This document shows positions 18,041-25,853 of a stretch of DNA of 37,345 nucleotides, one piece after another. Origin of the DNA: Pseudomonadota bacterium (GTDB taxonomy: Bacteria > Pseudomonadota > Gammaproteobacteria > Burkholderiales > Rhodocyclaceae); assembly GCA_963205435.1 (NCBI GenBank), contig CAUJIV010000009.1, positions 1 to 37,345 on the forward strand. Reading direction: 5' to 3'. The position numbers and the translations under genes are program-made. The notes under the pieces are model-generated. The model worked only from the letters and a program-made list of their open reading frames with translations. It had not been told where the DNA came from and did no database searches. Within the stretch, counting starts at the first letter, position 1, and each line of letters starts with the position of its first letter.

Positions 18041-19462
18041 TCAGCCTTCCTTCTTCCAGCTGCCGATTTCGCCCACCGTCGCCGGATCGAACCACGTCAG
18101 CTGCTCGCGCAGCCGGATCACCTCGCCGACGATGATCAGGGTGGGCGGCGACAGCGCGGCCTCCTCTGCCAGCCGCGGCAGCGTCTCCAGCGTGCCGACG
18201 AGGATGCGCTGGCGGCTGGTCGTGCCCTGCTGGACGATGGCCGCCGGCGTGGCGGCGGGCAGGCCGTGGGCGACCAGCTCGCGGCACAGTACCGGCAGGC
18301 CGAGCAGGCCCATGTAGATGACGAGGGTCTGTCGCGGACGCGCCAGGCCCTCCCAGTCCAGGTTGATGCTGCCGTCTTTCAGGTTGCCGGTGACGAAGAT
18401 GCAGGACTGGACGTAGTCGCGGTGGGTGAGCGGGATGCCGGCGTAGGCGGCGATGCCCGAGGCCGCCGTGATGCCGGGCACCACCTCGAAGCCGATGCCG
18501 TGGGCGGAGAGGGTGGCGATCTCCTCGCCGCCGCGGCCGAAGATGAACGGATCGCCGCCCTTCAGACGCAGCACGCGCTTGCCCTCTTTCGCCAGGCTCA
18601 CCAGCAGCGCATTGATCTCCTCCTGGCGCAGGGTGTGGTGGTTGCGCCGCTTGCCGACGTAGATGCGCTCGGCGTCGCGCCGGCACAGCTCGACGATGGC
18701 CGGCGGCACCAGGTTGTCGTGCACCACGACATCGGCCTGCTGCATCAGCCTGAGCGCGCGGAAGGTGAGCAGATCGGGATTGCCGGGACCGGCGCCGACC
18801 AGGTAGACCTCGCCGCGCGGCGGCGCGTCGGCCGTGCCGGCGAGCTGCGCCTCGAACAGTCGCTCGGCCTCGCCGTCCTTGCCGGCCAGCACGAGATCGG
18901 AGAACGGGCCGCCGAGCAGCTTCTCCCAGAAGATGCGGCGCAGCGGCACGCTGGAGAAATGCCGCTTGACGCGGTCGCGCAGATCTCGCGCCAGCTGGGC
19001 GAGGCGGCCGTAGGCGGCCGGTAGCAGCGTCTCCAGCCGCGCCCGCACCAGGCGCGCCAGCACCGGCGAGGCGCCGCCGGTCGATACGGCGACGACCAGC
19101 GGCGAGCGGTCGACGATGGCCGGCACGACGAAGCTGCACAATTCCGGCGAGTCGACCACGTTCACCGGGATGGCGCGCGCCTGCGCCTCGCGCGAGACGG
19201 CCTCGTTGGTGGCGCGATCGTCGGTGGCGGCGATGGCCAGCGTCGCGCCGTCGAGATGGCTCGGCTCGAAGGGCGCGGCGATGTGGCGGATGCGGCCGTC
19301 GGCCCGTTCGGCAACGAGAGTCTCGCCCAGCTCGGGCGCGACGATGACGACCTGCGCGCCGCAACCGGCGAGCAGGCCGGCCTTGCGCGCGGCGACGGCG
19401 CCGCCGCCGACGACGACGCAGCGCGCGCCCTTGATGTTCAGGAAGATCGGCAGGAAGTCCAT
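18041..19462 (-). CDS. cysG: Siroheme synthase (CysG), trifunctional
   Basis: Converts uroporphyrinogen III to siroheme through SAM-dependent methylation at C2/C7, NAD-dependent dehydrogenation and iron insertion. The 473 residues have an N-terminal Rossmann domain (VVVGGGAVAARKAGLL), the STGGASPVLARLVR region of the dehydrogenase/ferrochelatase half, and a C-terminal uroporphyrinogen methyltransferase with VYLVGAGPGNPDLLTFRAL, VGKRRNHHTLRQ and RLKGGDPFIFGRGGEE. ATG 19462 is chosen because the product opens MDFLPIFLNIKGARC as the family does. Sirohaem is the cofactor of DsrAB, so placement directly after the dsr genes makes functional sense. A separate -10 element and hairpin precede it. Confidence 0.95.
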   Translation of the reverse strand: MDFLPIFLNIKGARCVVVGGGAVAARKAGLLAGCGAQVVIVAPELGETLVAERADGRIRHIAAPFEPSHLDGATLAIAATDDRATNEAVSREAQARAIPVNVVDSPELCSFVVPAIVDRSPLVVAVSTGGASPVLARLVRARLETLLPAAYGRLAQLARDLRDRVKRHFSSVPLRRIFWEKLLGGPFSDLVLAGKDGEAERLFEAQLAGTADAPPRGEVYLVGAGPGNPDLLTFRALRLMQQADVVVHDNLVPPAIVELCRRDAERIYVGKRRNHHTLRQEEINALLVSLAKEGKRVLRLKGGDPFIFGRGGEEIATLSAHGIGFEVVPGITAASGIAAYAGIPLTHRDYVQSCIFVTGNLKDGSINLDWEGLARPRQTLVIYMGLLGLPVLCRELVAHGLPAATPAAIVQQGTTSRQRILVGTLETLPRLAEEAALSPPTLIIVGEVIRLREQLTWFDPATVGEIGSWKKEG

Positions 19463-19477
19463 GGAGTGAGCGGGGCC

Positions 19478-19504
19478 GCGGCGGCCAACGCACGTGGCCG
19501 CCGC
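19478..19504 (-). other. Hairpin in the cysG leader
   Basis: A perfect 10-bp inverted repeat (19478-19487 and 19495-19504, core GGCGGCCA) with a seven-base loop, between dsrR and cysG. In minus-strand reading it is followed by GC-rich sequence, not T, so it is not an intrinsic terminator of dsrR. It would lie in the 5' leader of any transcript starting at the -10 element at 19523-19528. Confidence 0.55.
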
Positions 19505-19522
19505 TTTCGTCGCGCGAGGGTC

Positions 19523-19528
19523 ATTATA
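19523..19528 (-). promoter_or_regulatory. Possible -10 element for cysG
   Basis: A perfect TATAAT on the minus strand, immediately after the dsrR stop and 60 bases before cysG. The -35 position would lie in the Cys/Gly codons of dsrR and shows no consensus. If real, it lets cysG be expressed without the dsr operon. Confidence 0.45.
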
Positions 19529-19533
19529 CCCGC

Positions 19534-19881
19534 TCAGCCGCAGCTGCCGCTGCTGCTGCAACCGCCGCAGCCGCTCGGCGCGCAGCCGCCGCCTGGCGGA
19601 CTCGTCCGCATGAAGACGAATTGCCAGTCTCCCGGCGCGATCTCGGCGAAGTCGAGCAGCATGTCCTCGAGCAGTTCGCGGCTGGGCGGCGCGATGAGCA
19701 GGGTGACGCCCTCGCATTCGTAGGAGAGGTCCTGCTCGCGCGGCTCGTCGAAGCCGATGCCGAAGGCGAGCCGGCCGTCCTCCTCGACCTTGGCGGCGAT
19801 GCGCAGCGGCATGCCGGCGGCGTCGCTCTGGCGGGCGGAGTCGATGATGCGGGCGGCGGCGGCGGGTGTCAGGGCAAACAT
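19534..19881 (-). CDS. dsrR: DsrR, A-type (IscA-like) protein of the dsr operon
   Basis: HesB/IscA-fold protein; in Allochromatium DsrR lacks the cluster-ligand cysteines and affects dsr expression. The 115 residues start MFALTPAAAARIIDSARQ and follow the A-type fold through LLEDMLLDFAE and WQFVFMRTSPPG. The first canonical ligand (the Cys of GCSG) is replaced by non-Cys residues near 30. The terminal CGC motif is replaced by a Gly/Ser/Cys tail with C100, C105, C108 and C114, plus C56. It is therefore not a standard IscA. The start is supported by GGAGG on the minus strand near 19892. Located between dsrN and cysG, as dsrR is in other sulfur oxidisers. Confidence 0.8.
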   Translation of the reverse strand: MFALTPAAAARIIDSARQSDAAGMPLRIAAKVEEDGRLAFGIGFDEPREQDLSYECEGVTLLIAPPSRELLEDMLLDFAEIAPGDWQFVFMRTSPPGGGCAPSGCGGCSSSGSCG

Positions 19882-19895
19882 GGGCGGTTTCCTCC

Positions 19896-21287
19896 TCAGG
19901 CGATCGGAGCTGTCAGGTGTTGCCGGCAGCGGCGGGCGAAGGCGACAAAGCGCGCCGGCCAGCCGCAGTCGCCAGTGCCGCGCAAATGCGCGTAGGAAGC
20001 GAGCAGGTTGTTGCTCACGATGCCGTCGCGCTTGCCGTCGGTGCCATGGCCGCGCTTCACTTCATAGGCGAAGCGCGTGCCGGGGGCGAGGTTCTCCAGG
20101 CTGGAATAGTGGAACTCGTGGGCGGCGATCTCCCCGCCTGCGGCGTCTGGCGCCAGCCAGGGGTGACAATCCGTCGGCGCCAGCCGCACATAGCCGCGGC
20201 CGACCGGCTTGTCGTGCATCACCGCGTCGGCGTCGATGGCGCCGACCATGACGCGCTTCTCGCCGCGCCAGTCGAGACTGCGTGCCAGGTACATCAGGCC
20301 GCCGCATTCGGCATAGGCCGGCAGGCCGTTCTCGATGGCCCGCCGCACCGATTGGCGCATGCCGTGGTTGGCTTCGAGTTCGCCCATGAAGCATTCGGGA
20401 AAGCCGCCGCCGAGGAAGAGGGCGTCCACCTCGGGCAGGCGGGGATCGGCGAGCGGACTGAAGGGCACCAGTTCGGCGCCGGCCTGCTGCAGGGCCTCCA
20501 GGTCGTCGGCGTAATAGAAGCCGAAGGCGGCGTCGCGCGCCAGGCCGAGGCGGATCTTCTCCCGGCTGTCGGCGGCGGCCGCCGGTGGCGGCGCGACGAG
20601 CGGCTGCGCGGCCCGGGTCGCCTGCAGCAGGCGGTCGAGATCGACCTGGGCGGCGACGGAGCGGGCGATGGCGGCGATGCGCGCCGCGGCGGCGGCCGTT
20701 TCGAACGCCGGCATGAGGCCGAGATGGCGCTCGACGATCGACAGTTCCCGGTCTTCGAGCACGGCGCCGAGCACAGGCACGTCGGTGTAGTGCTCGATGA
20801 CGGCGCGCAGCTTGGCCTCGTGGCGAGTGCCGCCGAGGCGGTTGAGGATGACGCCGGCGATGCGGATGTCGCGGTCGAAGGCCTGGTAGCCGAGGATCAG
20901 CGGCGCGATGCCGCGCGTCATGCCGCGCGCGTCGAGGACCAGCACCACCGGCAGGCCGAGGAGCTTGGCCAGCGCCGCGTTGCTGTTGCTGCCGGCGAGG
21001 TCAAGCCCGTCATAGAGACCCTTGTTGCCTTCGACGAGAACGACGTCGGCGGCCGCGCCGTGGCGGGCGAAGCCGTCTGCGATCTCGCTGGCCGACTGCT
21101 GGAAGAAATCCAGGTTGCGGCAGGACCGGCCGGCCGCCTGGCCGAGCCAGATCGGATCGATGTAGTCCGGCCCCTTCTTGAAGGGCTGCACGGCGAGGCC
21201 GCGGCCGCGCAGCGCGGCGGCCAGACCGATGCCCAGCGTCGTCTTGCCGGAAGACTTGTGCGCGGCTGAAACGAGGAAGCGATGCAT
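19896..21287 (-). CDS. dsrN: DsrN, siroheme amidase (cobyrinate a,c-diamide synthase family)
   Basis: ATP- and glutamine-dependent amidase thought to turn sirohaem into the sirohaem amide used by DsrAB. The 463 residues have a P-loop-like N-terminal ATPase domain (SAAHKSSGKTTLGIGLAAAL) with VEGNKGLYDGLD, and a C-terminal class I glutamine-amidotransferase-like domain with ALFLGGGFPECF and the nucleophile region AYAECGGLMYL. The family is shared with CobB/CbiA, but no cobalamin genes are nearby and the dsr context decides for DsrN. Lies between dsrP and dsrR. Confidence 0.9.
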   Translation of the reverse strand: MHRFLVSAAHKSSGKTTLGIGLAAALRGRGLAVQPFKKGPDYIDPIWLGQAAGRSCRNLDFFQQSASEIADGFARHGAAADVVLVEGNKGLYDGLDLAGSNSNAALAKLLGLPVVLVLDARGMTRGIAPLILGYQAFDRDIRIAGVILNRLGGTRHEAKLRAVIEHYTDVPVLGAVLEDRELSIVERHLGLMPAFETAAAAARIAAIARSVAAQVDLDRLLQATRAAQPLVAPPPAAAADSREKIRLGLARDAAFGFYYADDLEALQQAGAELVPFSPLADPRLPEVDALFLGGGFPECFMGELEANHGMRQSVRRAIENGLPAYAECGGLMYLARSLDWRGEKRVMVGAIDADAVMHDKPVGRGYVRLAPTDCHPWLAPDAAGGEIAAHEFHYSSLENLAPGTRFAYEVKRGHGTDGKRDGIVSNNLLASYAHLRGTGDCGWPARFVAFARRCRQHLTAPIA

Positions 21288-21324
21288 GTCGCCGCCGGCC
21301 CGTTGCGACCGGGACGCGGCCCGG

Positions 21325-22518
21325 TCAGTCCTCGCTGCCCGCCCCGGCAGCCGCGCCCTGCGGCTGGAAGCGCAGCACGCGCACGGCGATCAGGGTGATG
21401 ACGAAGGCCAGGGCGAAGCCGCCGAAGCCGAGGGCGAACTCGCCCAGGGTCGGCGCATAGGGATTGATGACGCCATCCTGGAAGCTGCTGGAGACGCGGT
21501 AGCCGGGGAAGATCTCCAGCGGCCAGGCCTGGCCGCCGATGATGGTGACCCACATCTGGGCGAGGCCGCCCAGCACCACCAGCAGCGAGGCGACGACGAC
21601 GCGGCGGCCGCAGCTGCCCGGCGCCAGCAGCAGGACCAGCGGCAGCACGCCGCCGACGCCGACCTGGCCGAGCCAGAACATCAGGGTATGCACGCCGCCG
21701 TCGAGCAGGATGAAGCGCTCGTAGGCCGCCTGCTTGGCGAAGTACAGGCTGGTCAGGTGCATGACGGCGGTGAAGTAGAGCGCGGCGCCGACGAAGACGG
21801 CGAGCAGGTTCTTCATGCGCGCCAGGGTGGCGGCGTCGGGCCGGCCGCCGCTCCAGGCCGCCATGGCGGCCTGGGCGACGAGGAAGATGGCGAGGCCGTA
21901 GGCGAAGGAATAGATGATGAACATCGGCGCCATGATCGCCGAGCCGTAGGCACTGCGCGCGACGAGGAAGCCGAAGATCGAGCCGGTGGCGGTGGTCAGC
22001 GCAAGGCGCCAGAAAAAGGCGAGGAAGCCGAGCGGCCTGGCGTAGGGCTTCAGGCTGCGCTCCATCAGGGTCACCAGGTAGGCGGCGACGATGGCGAAGA
22101 AGCCGGAATAGAACAGCATGTTGATGGCGAAGATCGACTTGAAGTTGAAGTGCGTCATCGCCACGATGAGACGGTCGGGGCGGCCGAGGTCGGCCGCCAC
22201 CACGGCAAGGCCGCCGGCGAGCAGGGCCAGCGCCAGCAGGCCGGAGAGCGGCGCGTGCGGCTTGTAGGGCAGCTTGCCGAACACCGTGCCGATCGAGGCG
22301 ACGTTGAGCACGCCCGAGGCGGCGACGATGAGGAAGACGGCGAATACGTGCGGCACGCCCCAGACGATCTGGTTGTCCATGCCGCTGACGATGTGGCCGT
22401 GGTGCTCGAAGTCGAGGAAGGCGGCGAAGGCCGCCAGCAGGAAGAAGGCGCCGAGAGCGAGCAGCCCCCAGAAGGCGGCCGGCCGGCCGGGCCTGTCGAC
22501 GTAGGTATAGTCGGCCAT
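21325..22518 (-). CDS. dsrP: DsrP, NrfD-like membrane subunit of DsrMKJOP
   Basis: Integral membrane quinone-interacting subunit of the transmembrane DsrMKJOP complex. The 397 residues are mostly hydrophobic, with about ten predicted helices (for example residues 17-37, 55-80 and 95-115), of the NrfD/PsrC family. ATG 22518 (MADYTYVDRPGRPAAFWG) is chosen; the open frame runs further upstream but through the dsrO gene. Two bases separate it from the dsrO stop. The order dsrJ-O-P is standard. Confidence 0.93.
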   Translation of the reverse strand: MADYTYVDRPGRPAAFWGLLALGAFFLLAAFAAFLDFEHHGHIVSGMDNQIVWGVPHVFAVFLIVAASGVLNVASIGTVFGKLPYKPHAPLSGLLALALLAGGLAVVAADLGRPDRLIVAMTHFNFKSIFAINMLFYSGFFAIVAAYLVTLMERSLKPYARPLGFLAFFWRLALTTATGSIFGFLVARSAYGSAIMAPMFIIYSFAYGLAIFLVAQAAMAAWSGGRPDAATLARMKNLLAVFVGAALYFTAVMHLTSLYFAKQAAYERFILLDGGVHTLMFWLGQVGVGGVLPLVLLLAPGSCGRRVVVASLLVVLGGLAQMWVTIIGGQAWPLEIFPGYRVSSSFQDGVINPYAPTLGEFALGFGGFALAFVITLIAVRVLRFQPQGAAAGAGSED

Positions 22519-22520
22519 GC

Positions 22521-23324
22521 TCAGAGACCTTCGTAGCGGATGGCGGTGCCGAGCTTGAGGTCGGCGCGCACCTCGGTGGACTTGACTTCGCGCAGGCGGC
22601 GGGCGATCGCGCTCTGCGGATCGTTGAGGTCGCCGAACAGCATGGCGTGATGGCCTTCGCCGGCGCAAGCCTCGACGCAGGCCGGCGTGCCGCCGCGGTC
22701 GAGCCGGTGCACGCACAGCGTGCAGCTCTCCACCGTGCCCTGGCCGCGCGGCACCAGCGGGTTCTGGTCCTCGTGCGGCTCGTGCACGAAAGAGCGCGCC
22801 TTGTAGGGGCAGGCCATCATGCAGTAGCGGCAGCCGATGCAGATGTGGCGGTCCACCAGCACGATGCCGTCGGCGCGCTTGAACGAGGCGCCGGTCGGGC
22901 AGACGTCGACGCAAGGTGCGTTGTCGCAATGCTGGCAGAGCATCGGCAGCGACAGACTCTGGCCGGTCTGCTCCTCGGTCAGGTCGATCTTGCGGATCCA
23001 CTGCGCATCGGTGCGCGGGTTGCGCGTCTCGCCGAGATGGTTCTCCTTGTTGCAGGCGGAGACGCAGGCGTCGCAGCCGGTCTGGCAGCGCGTCGTGTCG
23101 ATCAGCATGCCCCAGCGCACCTTGGCCGAGGCCGGTTCGTCGTCCGGCTTGGCGGCGGCGACCTCGACCAGGCGGATGCCGGGCGCCAGGCCGAGTCCCG
23201 CCACCGCGGCGGCGGTGGCGGCGATGAAGTCGCGGCGGCTATGGAGCGGAGCGGCGCGATTGCCGCCCGTCTCCGCCTGCGCCTCGTCGCCGGCGCGCCG
23301 TGTCGGTTCGATGGGTTCGCTCAT
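22521..23324 (-). CDS. dsrO: DsrO, periplasmic ferredoxin-like subunit
   Basis: Periplasmic iron-sulfur electron carrier of DsrMKJOP. The 267 residues carry a twin-arginine signal (SRRDFIAATAAAVAGLGLA, about 29-47), then several [4Fe-4S] cysteine groups: CQTGCDACVSACNKE, CQHCDNAPCVDVCPTG, CIGCRYCMMACPYKA and CTLCVHRLDRGGTPACVEAC. This is the DMSO-reductase beta-subunit-type arrangement. Overlaps dsrJ by four bases. Tat export of a cofactor-loaded ferredoxin fits its partner DsrJ on the same side. Confidence 0.95.
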   Translation of the reverse strand: MSEPIEPTRRAGDEAQAETGGNRAAPLHSRRDFIAATAAAVAGLGLAPGIRLVEVAAAKPDDEPASAKVRWGMLIDTTRCQTGCDACVSACNKENHLGETRNPRTDAQWIRKIDLTEEQTGQSLSLPMLCQHCDNAPCVDVCPTGASFKRADGIVLVDRHICIGCRYCMMACPYKARSFVHEPHEDQNPLVPRGQGTVESCTLCVHRLDRGGTPACVEACAGEGHHAMLFGDLNDPQSAIARRLREVKSTEVRADLKLGTAIRYEGL

Positions 23325-23857
23325 GGCTTGGTCTCCGCGCCGCCGCGGCCGCGTTGCATGGCTTGCAGCAGGTCGGCGGTCGCCGCGTCGGCGCGGCCTT
23401 TCGCGGCCGGCTGGACCCGCGGCTGGTGGCAGTCCCAGCAGTCGGGCCTGACCGCCGCGTAATCATGGCAGTTCTGGCAGAAGCCGCCCTCGCCGAGGAC
23501 GCTGCCGGTCTTCTTGCTGGCATGGCAGGACACGCACTCGTTGAGGCTGTATTTCTTGGTGCGGATACCCTCGTGCATGGTCAGGTCGCGCTGGTGGCGC
23601 AGGAATTTCATGTGGTCGCGGCGGATGACATCCTTCGGCTCGACGCACTGACCGGGGTTGGCGATCTCGATGGCCGGCAGCGGCGTGCGGCCGGACTCCG
23701 CCGCATGAGCGGTGAGCGAGCCCGGCAGGCACAGCAGGGCGGCGGCAAGCGACAGCAGCAGGCGCAGCATGCCGCGGCGCGATGCGCCCGCTTGCGTCGC
23801 ACGCAGGCCCGCGGCAGGCGGGCGCGGCAGGGCGGCGGCGGGCGCGGCAGCACTCAT
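23321..23857 (-). CDS. dsrJ: DsrJ, periplasmic triheme cytochrome c
   Basis: Triheme cytochrome c of DsrMKJOP. The protein contains CVSCH (108-112), CQNCH (127-131) and CWDCH (140-144). C71 in NPGQCVEP corresponds to the cysteine known in Allochromatium DsrJ as an unusual axial haem ligand. The hydrophobic segment RLLLSLAAALLCLPGSL (32-48) is the signal/anchor. From ATG 23857 the protein has 178 residues with a 29-residue Ala/Pro/Arg-rich extension before it. An internal ATG (23770) would give 149 residues, closer to known DsrJ. I keep 23857 because it forms an ATGA overlap with the dsrL stop; confidence in the start is moderate. Confidence 0.92.
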   Translation of the reverse strand: MSAAAPAAALPRPPAAGLRATQAGASRRGMLRLLLSLAAALLCLPGSLTAHAAESGRTPLPAIEIANPGQCVEPKDVIRRDHMKFLRHQRDLTMHEGIRTKKYSLNECVSCHASKKTGSVLGEGGFCQNCHDYAAVRPDCWDCHQPRVQPAAKGRADAATADLLQAMQRGRGGAETKP

Positions 23858-25830
23858 TCACCGAGTCCCATCTGGATGTAGCCGGTCGGGCAGACCTCGT
23901 GGCAGATGTGGCAGCCGATGCAGCGCGTGTAGTCGGTCGCCACGTAGCGGCCGGTGGTCGCCTCGCTCTTCTTGACGCGATACACCGCGATCTGCGGGCA
24001 ATAGACGACGCAGTTGTCGCATTCGAAGCACAGCCCGCAGCTCATGCAGCGCTTGGCCTCGGCGACGACCTGCTTTTCGTCGAGCGCATCGAGCCGCTCC
24101 TCGAAGTTGCCCAGCGCGGACTCCTTGTCGAGCGTGGTGATCTTGCGCTTGTTGCGCGGCGTGAAGCCGAAGTGGCCGAGGAACAGCTCCTTGTGCGTGA
24201 TGACGTGGCGGTCGGAGCGGTCGTCGTAGTTGTGGATGGCGATGTTCTTGCTGTCGGTGCCCCAGGTCGGGCCGTGGAAATGCTGCGGCGGATTGCCCTT
24301 CTCGATCAGCTTGCGCTGCATGTCCCAGTGGTGCACGTCGATCTTCGGCCGCTTGTCCTGCTCTTCGCCGAGGAGGAAGCGGTCGATGCCCTCGGCGGCG
24401 ATCCAGCCGTGGCCGATGGCGGTGGTGAGCAGGTGCGGGCGGACGACGTCGCCGCCGGTGAACACGCCGGGCTGGCCATGCACCTGGTAGTTCTTGTCGA
24501 TGGCAATGCCGCCCTTGCCGGAGTCGAACTCCTCGATGCCGGTGAAGTCGACTGCCTGGCCGATGGCCGAGACGATGAGGTCGGCCGGCAGGTCCTGCTC
24601 GCTGCCCTCGATGCGGTTCAGCTCCAGCTTGCCGCCGACGAACTTGGCCTCGCATTGCGCCACGCGCAGCGCCGTGGCGCGGCCGTCGGCGCCCCTGACC
24701 ACCGCGACCGGCATCCAGCCGCCGCGGATGTCGATGCCCTCGGCCCTGGCCTGCTCGATCTCGTGCTTGTTGGCCTGCATCTTGTCGACCGGGAAGACCG
24801 AGGTCAGCGTCACTTCGGCGCCCTGGCGCACCGAGATCTCGGCCACCTCGTGGGCGGCGTAGCCGCCGATGACGTTCTCGGGGAAGTCGGTCGGATGCGG
24901 GTTGTCGATGGCGCCGAGGCGGCGCGCCACGCTGGCGACGTCGATCGAGGTGTCGCCGCCGCCGACCACCACCACGCGCTTGCCGACGAACTTCATGCGG
25001 CCGTCGTTGAAGGCGCGCAGGAACGAGGTGGCGGTGACGACGTTGGGCGCGTCATTGCCCTCGCAGGGCAGGGCGCGGCCGCCCTGGGCGCCGAGGCCGA
25101 GGAAGACGGCGTCGAAATCGCGGCGGATCTCGTCCATGGTGACATCGGTGCCGATGCGCGTCTTCATGCGCGTCTTGACGCCGAGATCGAGGATGCGCTG
25201 GATCTCCTTGTCGAGCACGTCGCGCGGCGTGCGAAAGCCGGGGATGCCGTAGCGCATCATGCCGCCGAGTTCCTCGTGGTCGTCGAAGATCGTCGGCTCA
25301 TGGCCTTTCAGCGCCAGCTGGTAGGCGCAGGACAGGCCGGCCGGGCCGCCGCCGATGATCGCCACCTTCTTGCCGGTCTTCTGCGCCGGGGCGTTGTACT
25401 TGAGGTCGTTCTTGTTGGCGTAGTCGCCGAGGAAGTGCTCGACCGAGTTGATGCCGACGAAATCCTCGACGACGTTGCGGTTGCAGCCGGTCTCGCACGG
25501 CGCCGGGCAGACGCGGCCCATCACCGAGGGAAAGGGGTTGGCCTCGGTCAGGCGGCGCCAGGCGTACTCGAACTGCGGCATGCTCGGCTTGCCGTCGGCG
25601 CCGAGCGGCGCCTTCTCCTGGCCGCGCACGATGGCGAGGTAGCTGCGGATGTCCTCGCCCGAGGGGCAGCTCGACTGGCAGGGCGGCGTCGTCTTGATGT
25701 AGGTCGGGCACTTGTAGGAGTGGCTGGCCTGGAAGATCTGCTTGCGCCAGGACCCCTGCTCATGGTCTCCGTCCTCGAAGCGGCGGAAGGTCAGTTTCTC
25801 CGAATCGGGTTTCTCGCTGGTGGCCGACAT
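23854..25830 (-). CDS. dsrL: DsrL, NAD(P)H-dependent iron-sulfur flavoprotein
   Basis: Essential flavoprotein of the sulfur-oxidising Dsr pathway that links DsrAB/DsrC chemistry to NAD(P). The 658 residues contain an N-terminal cysteine-rich region (C41, CQSSC at 51-55, and CPAPCETGCNR near 108-118), an FAD site VAIIGGGPAGLSCAY (156-170), a second nucleotide site RVVVVGGGDTSIDVASVARRLG, and a C-terminal ferredoxin part with CMSCGLCFECDNCVVYCP and CIGCHICHEVCPTGY. Length is close to Allochromatium DsrL. ATG 25830 is chosen; the long upstream open frame that would fuse it to dsrK sequence is a codon shadow. Together with DsrEFH it marks the oxidative pathway. Confidence 0.95.
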   Translation of the reverse strand: MSATSEKPDSEKLTFRRFEDGDHEQGSWRKQIFQASHSYKCPTYIKTTPPCQSSCPSGEDIRSYLAIVRGQEKAPLGADGKPSMPQFEYAWRRLTEANPFPSVMGRVCPAPCETGCNRNVVEDFVGINSVEHFLGDYANKNDLKYNAPAQKTGKKVAIIGGGPAGLSCAYQLALKGHEPTIFDDHEELGGMMRYGIPGFRTPRDVLDKEIQRILDLGVKTRMKTRIGTDVTMDEIRRDFDAVFLGLGAQGGRALPCEGNDAPNVVTATSFLRAFNDGRMKFVGKRVVVVGGGDTSIDVASVARRLGAIDNPHPTDFPENVIGGYAAHEVAEISVRQGAEVTLTSVFPVDKMQANKHEIEQARAEGIDIRGGWMPVAVVRGADGRATALRVAQCEAKFVGGKLELNRIEGSEQDLPADLIVSAIGQAVDFTGIEEFDSGKGGIAIDKNYQVHGQPGVFTGGDVVRPHLLTTAIGHGWIAAEGIDRFLLGEEQDKRPKIDVHHWDMQRKLIEKGNPPQHFHGPTWGTDSKNIAIHNYDDRSDRHVITHKELFLGHFGFTPRNKRKITTLDKESALGNFEERLDALDEKQVVAEAKRCMSCGLCFECDNCVVYCPQIAVYRVKKSEATTGRYVATDYTRCIGCHICHEVCPTGYIQMGLGE

Positions 25831-25853
25831 GCTTGTCTCCTTGTGGTGTCCGG

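Noticed and set aside
19896..21287. Cobalamin biosynthesis gene cobB/cbiA
   Set aside because: Same family, but location between dsrP and dsrR and absence of other cobalamin genes favour DsrN.
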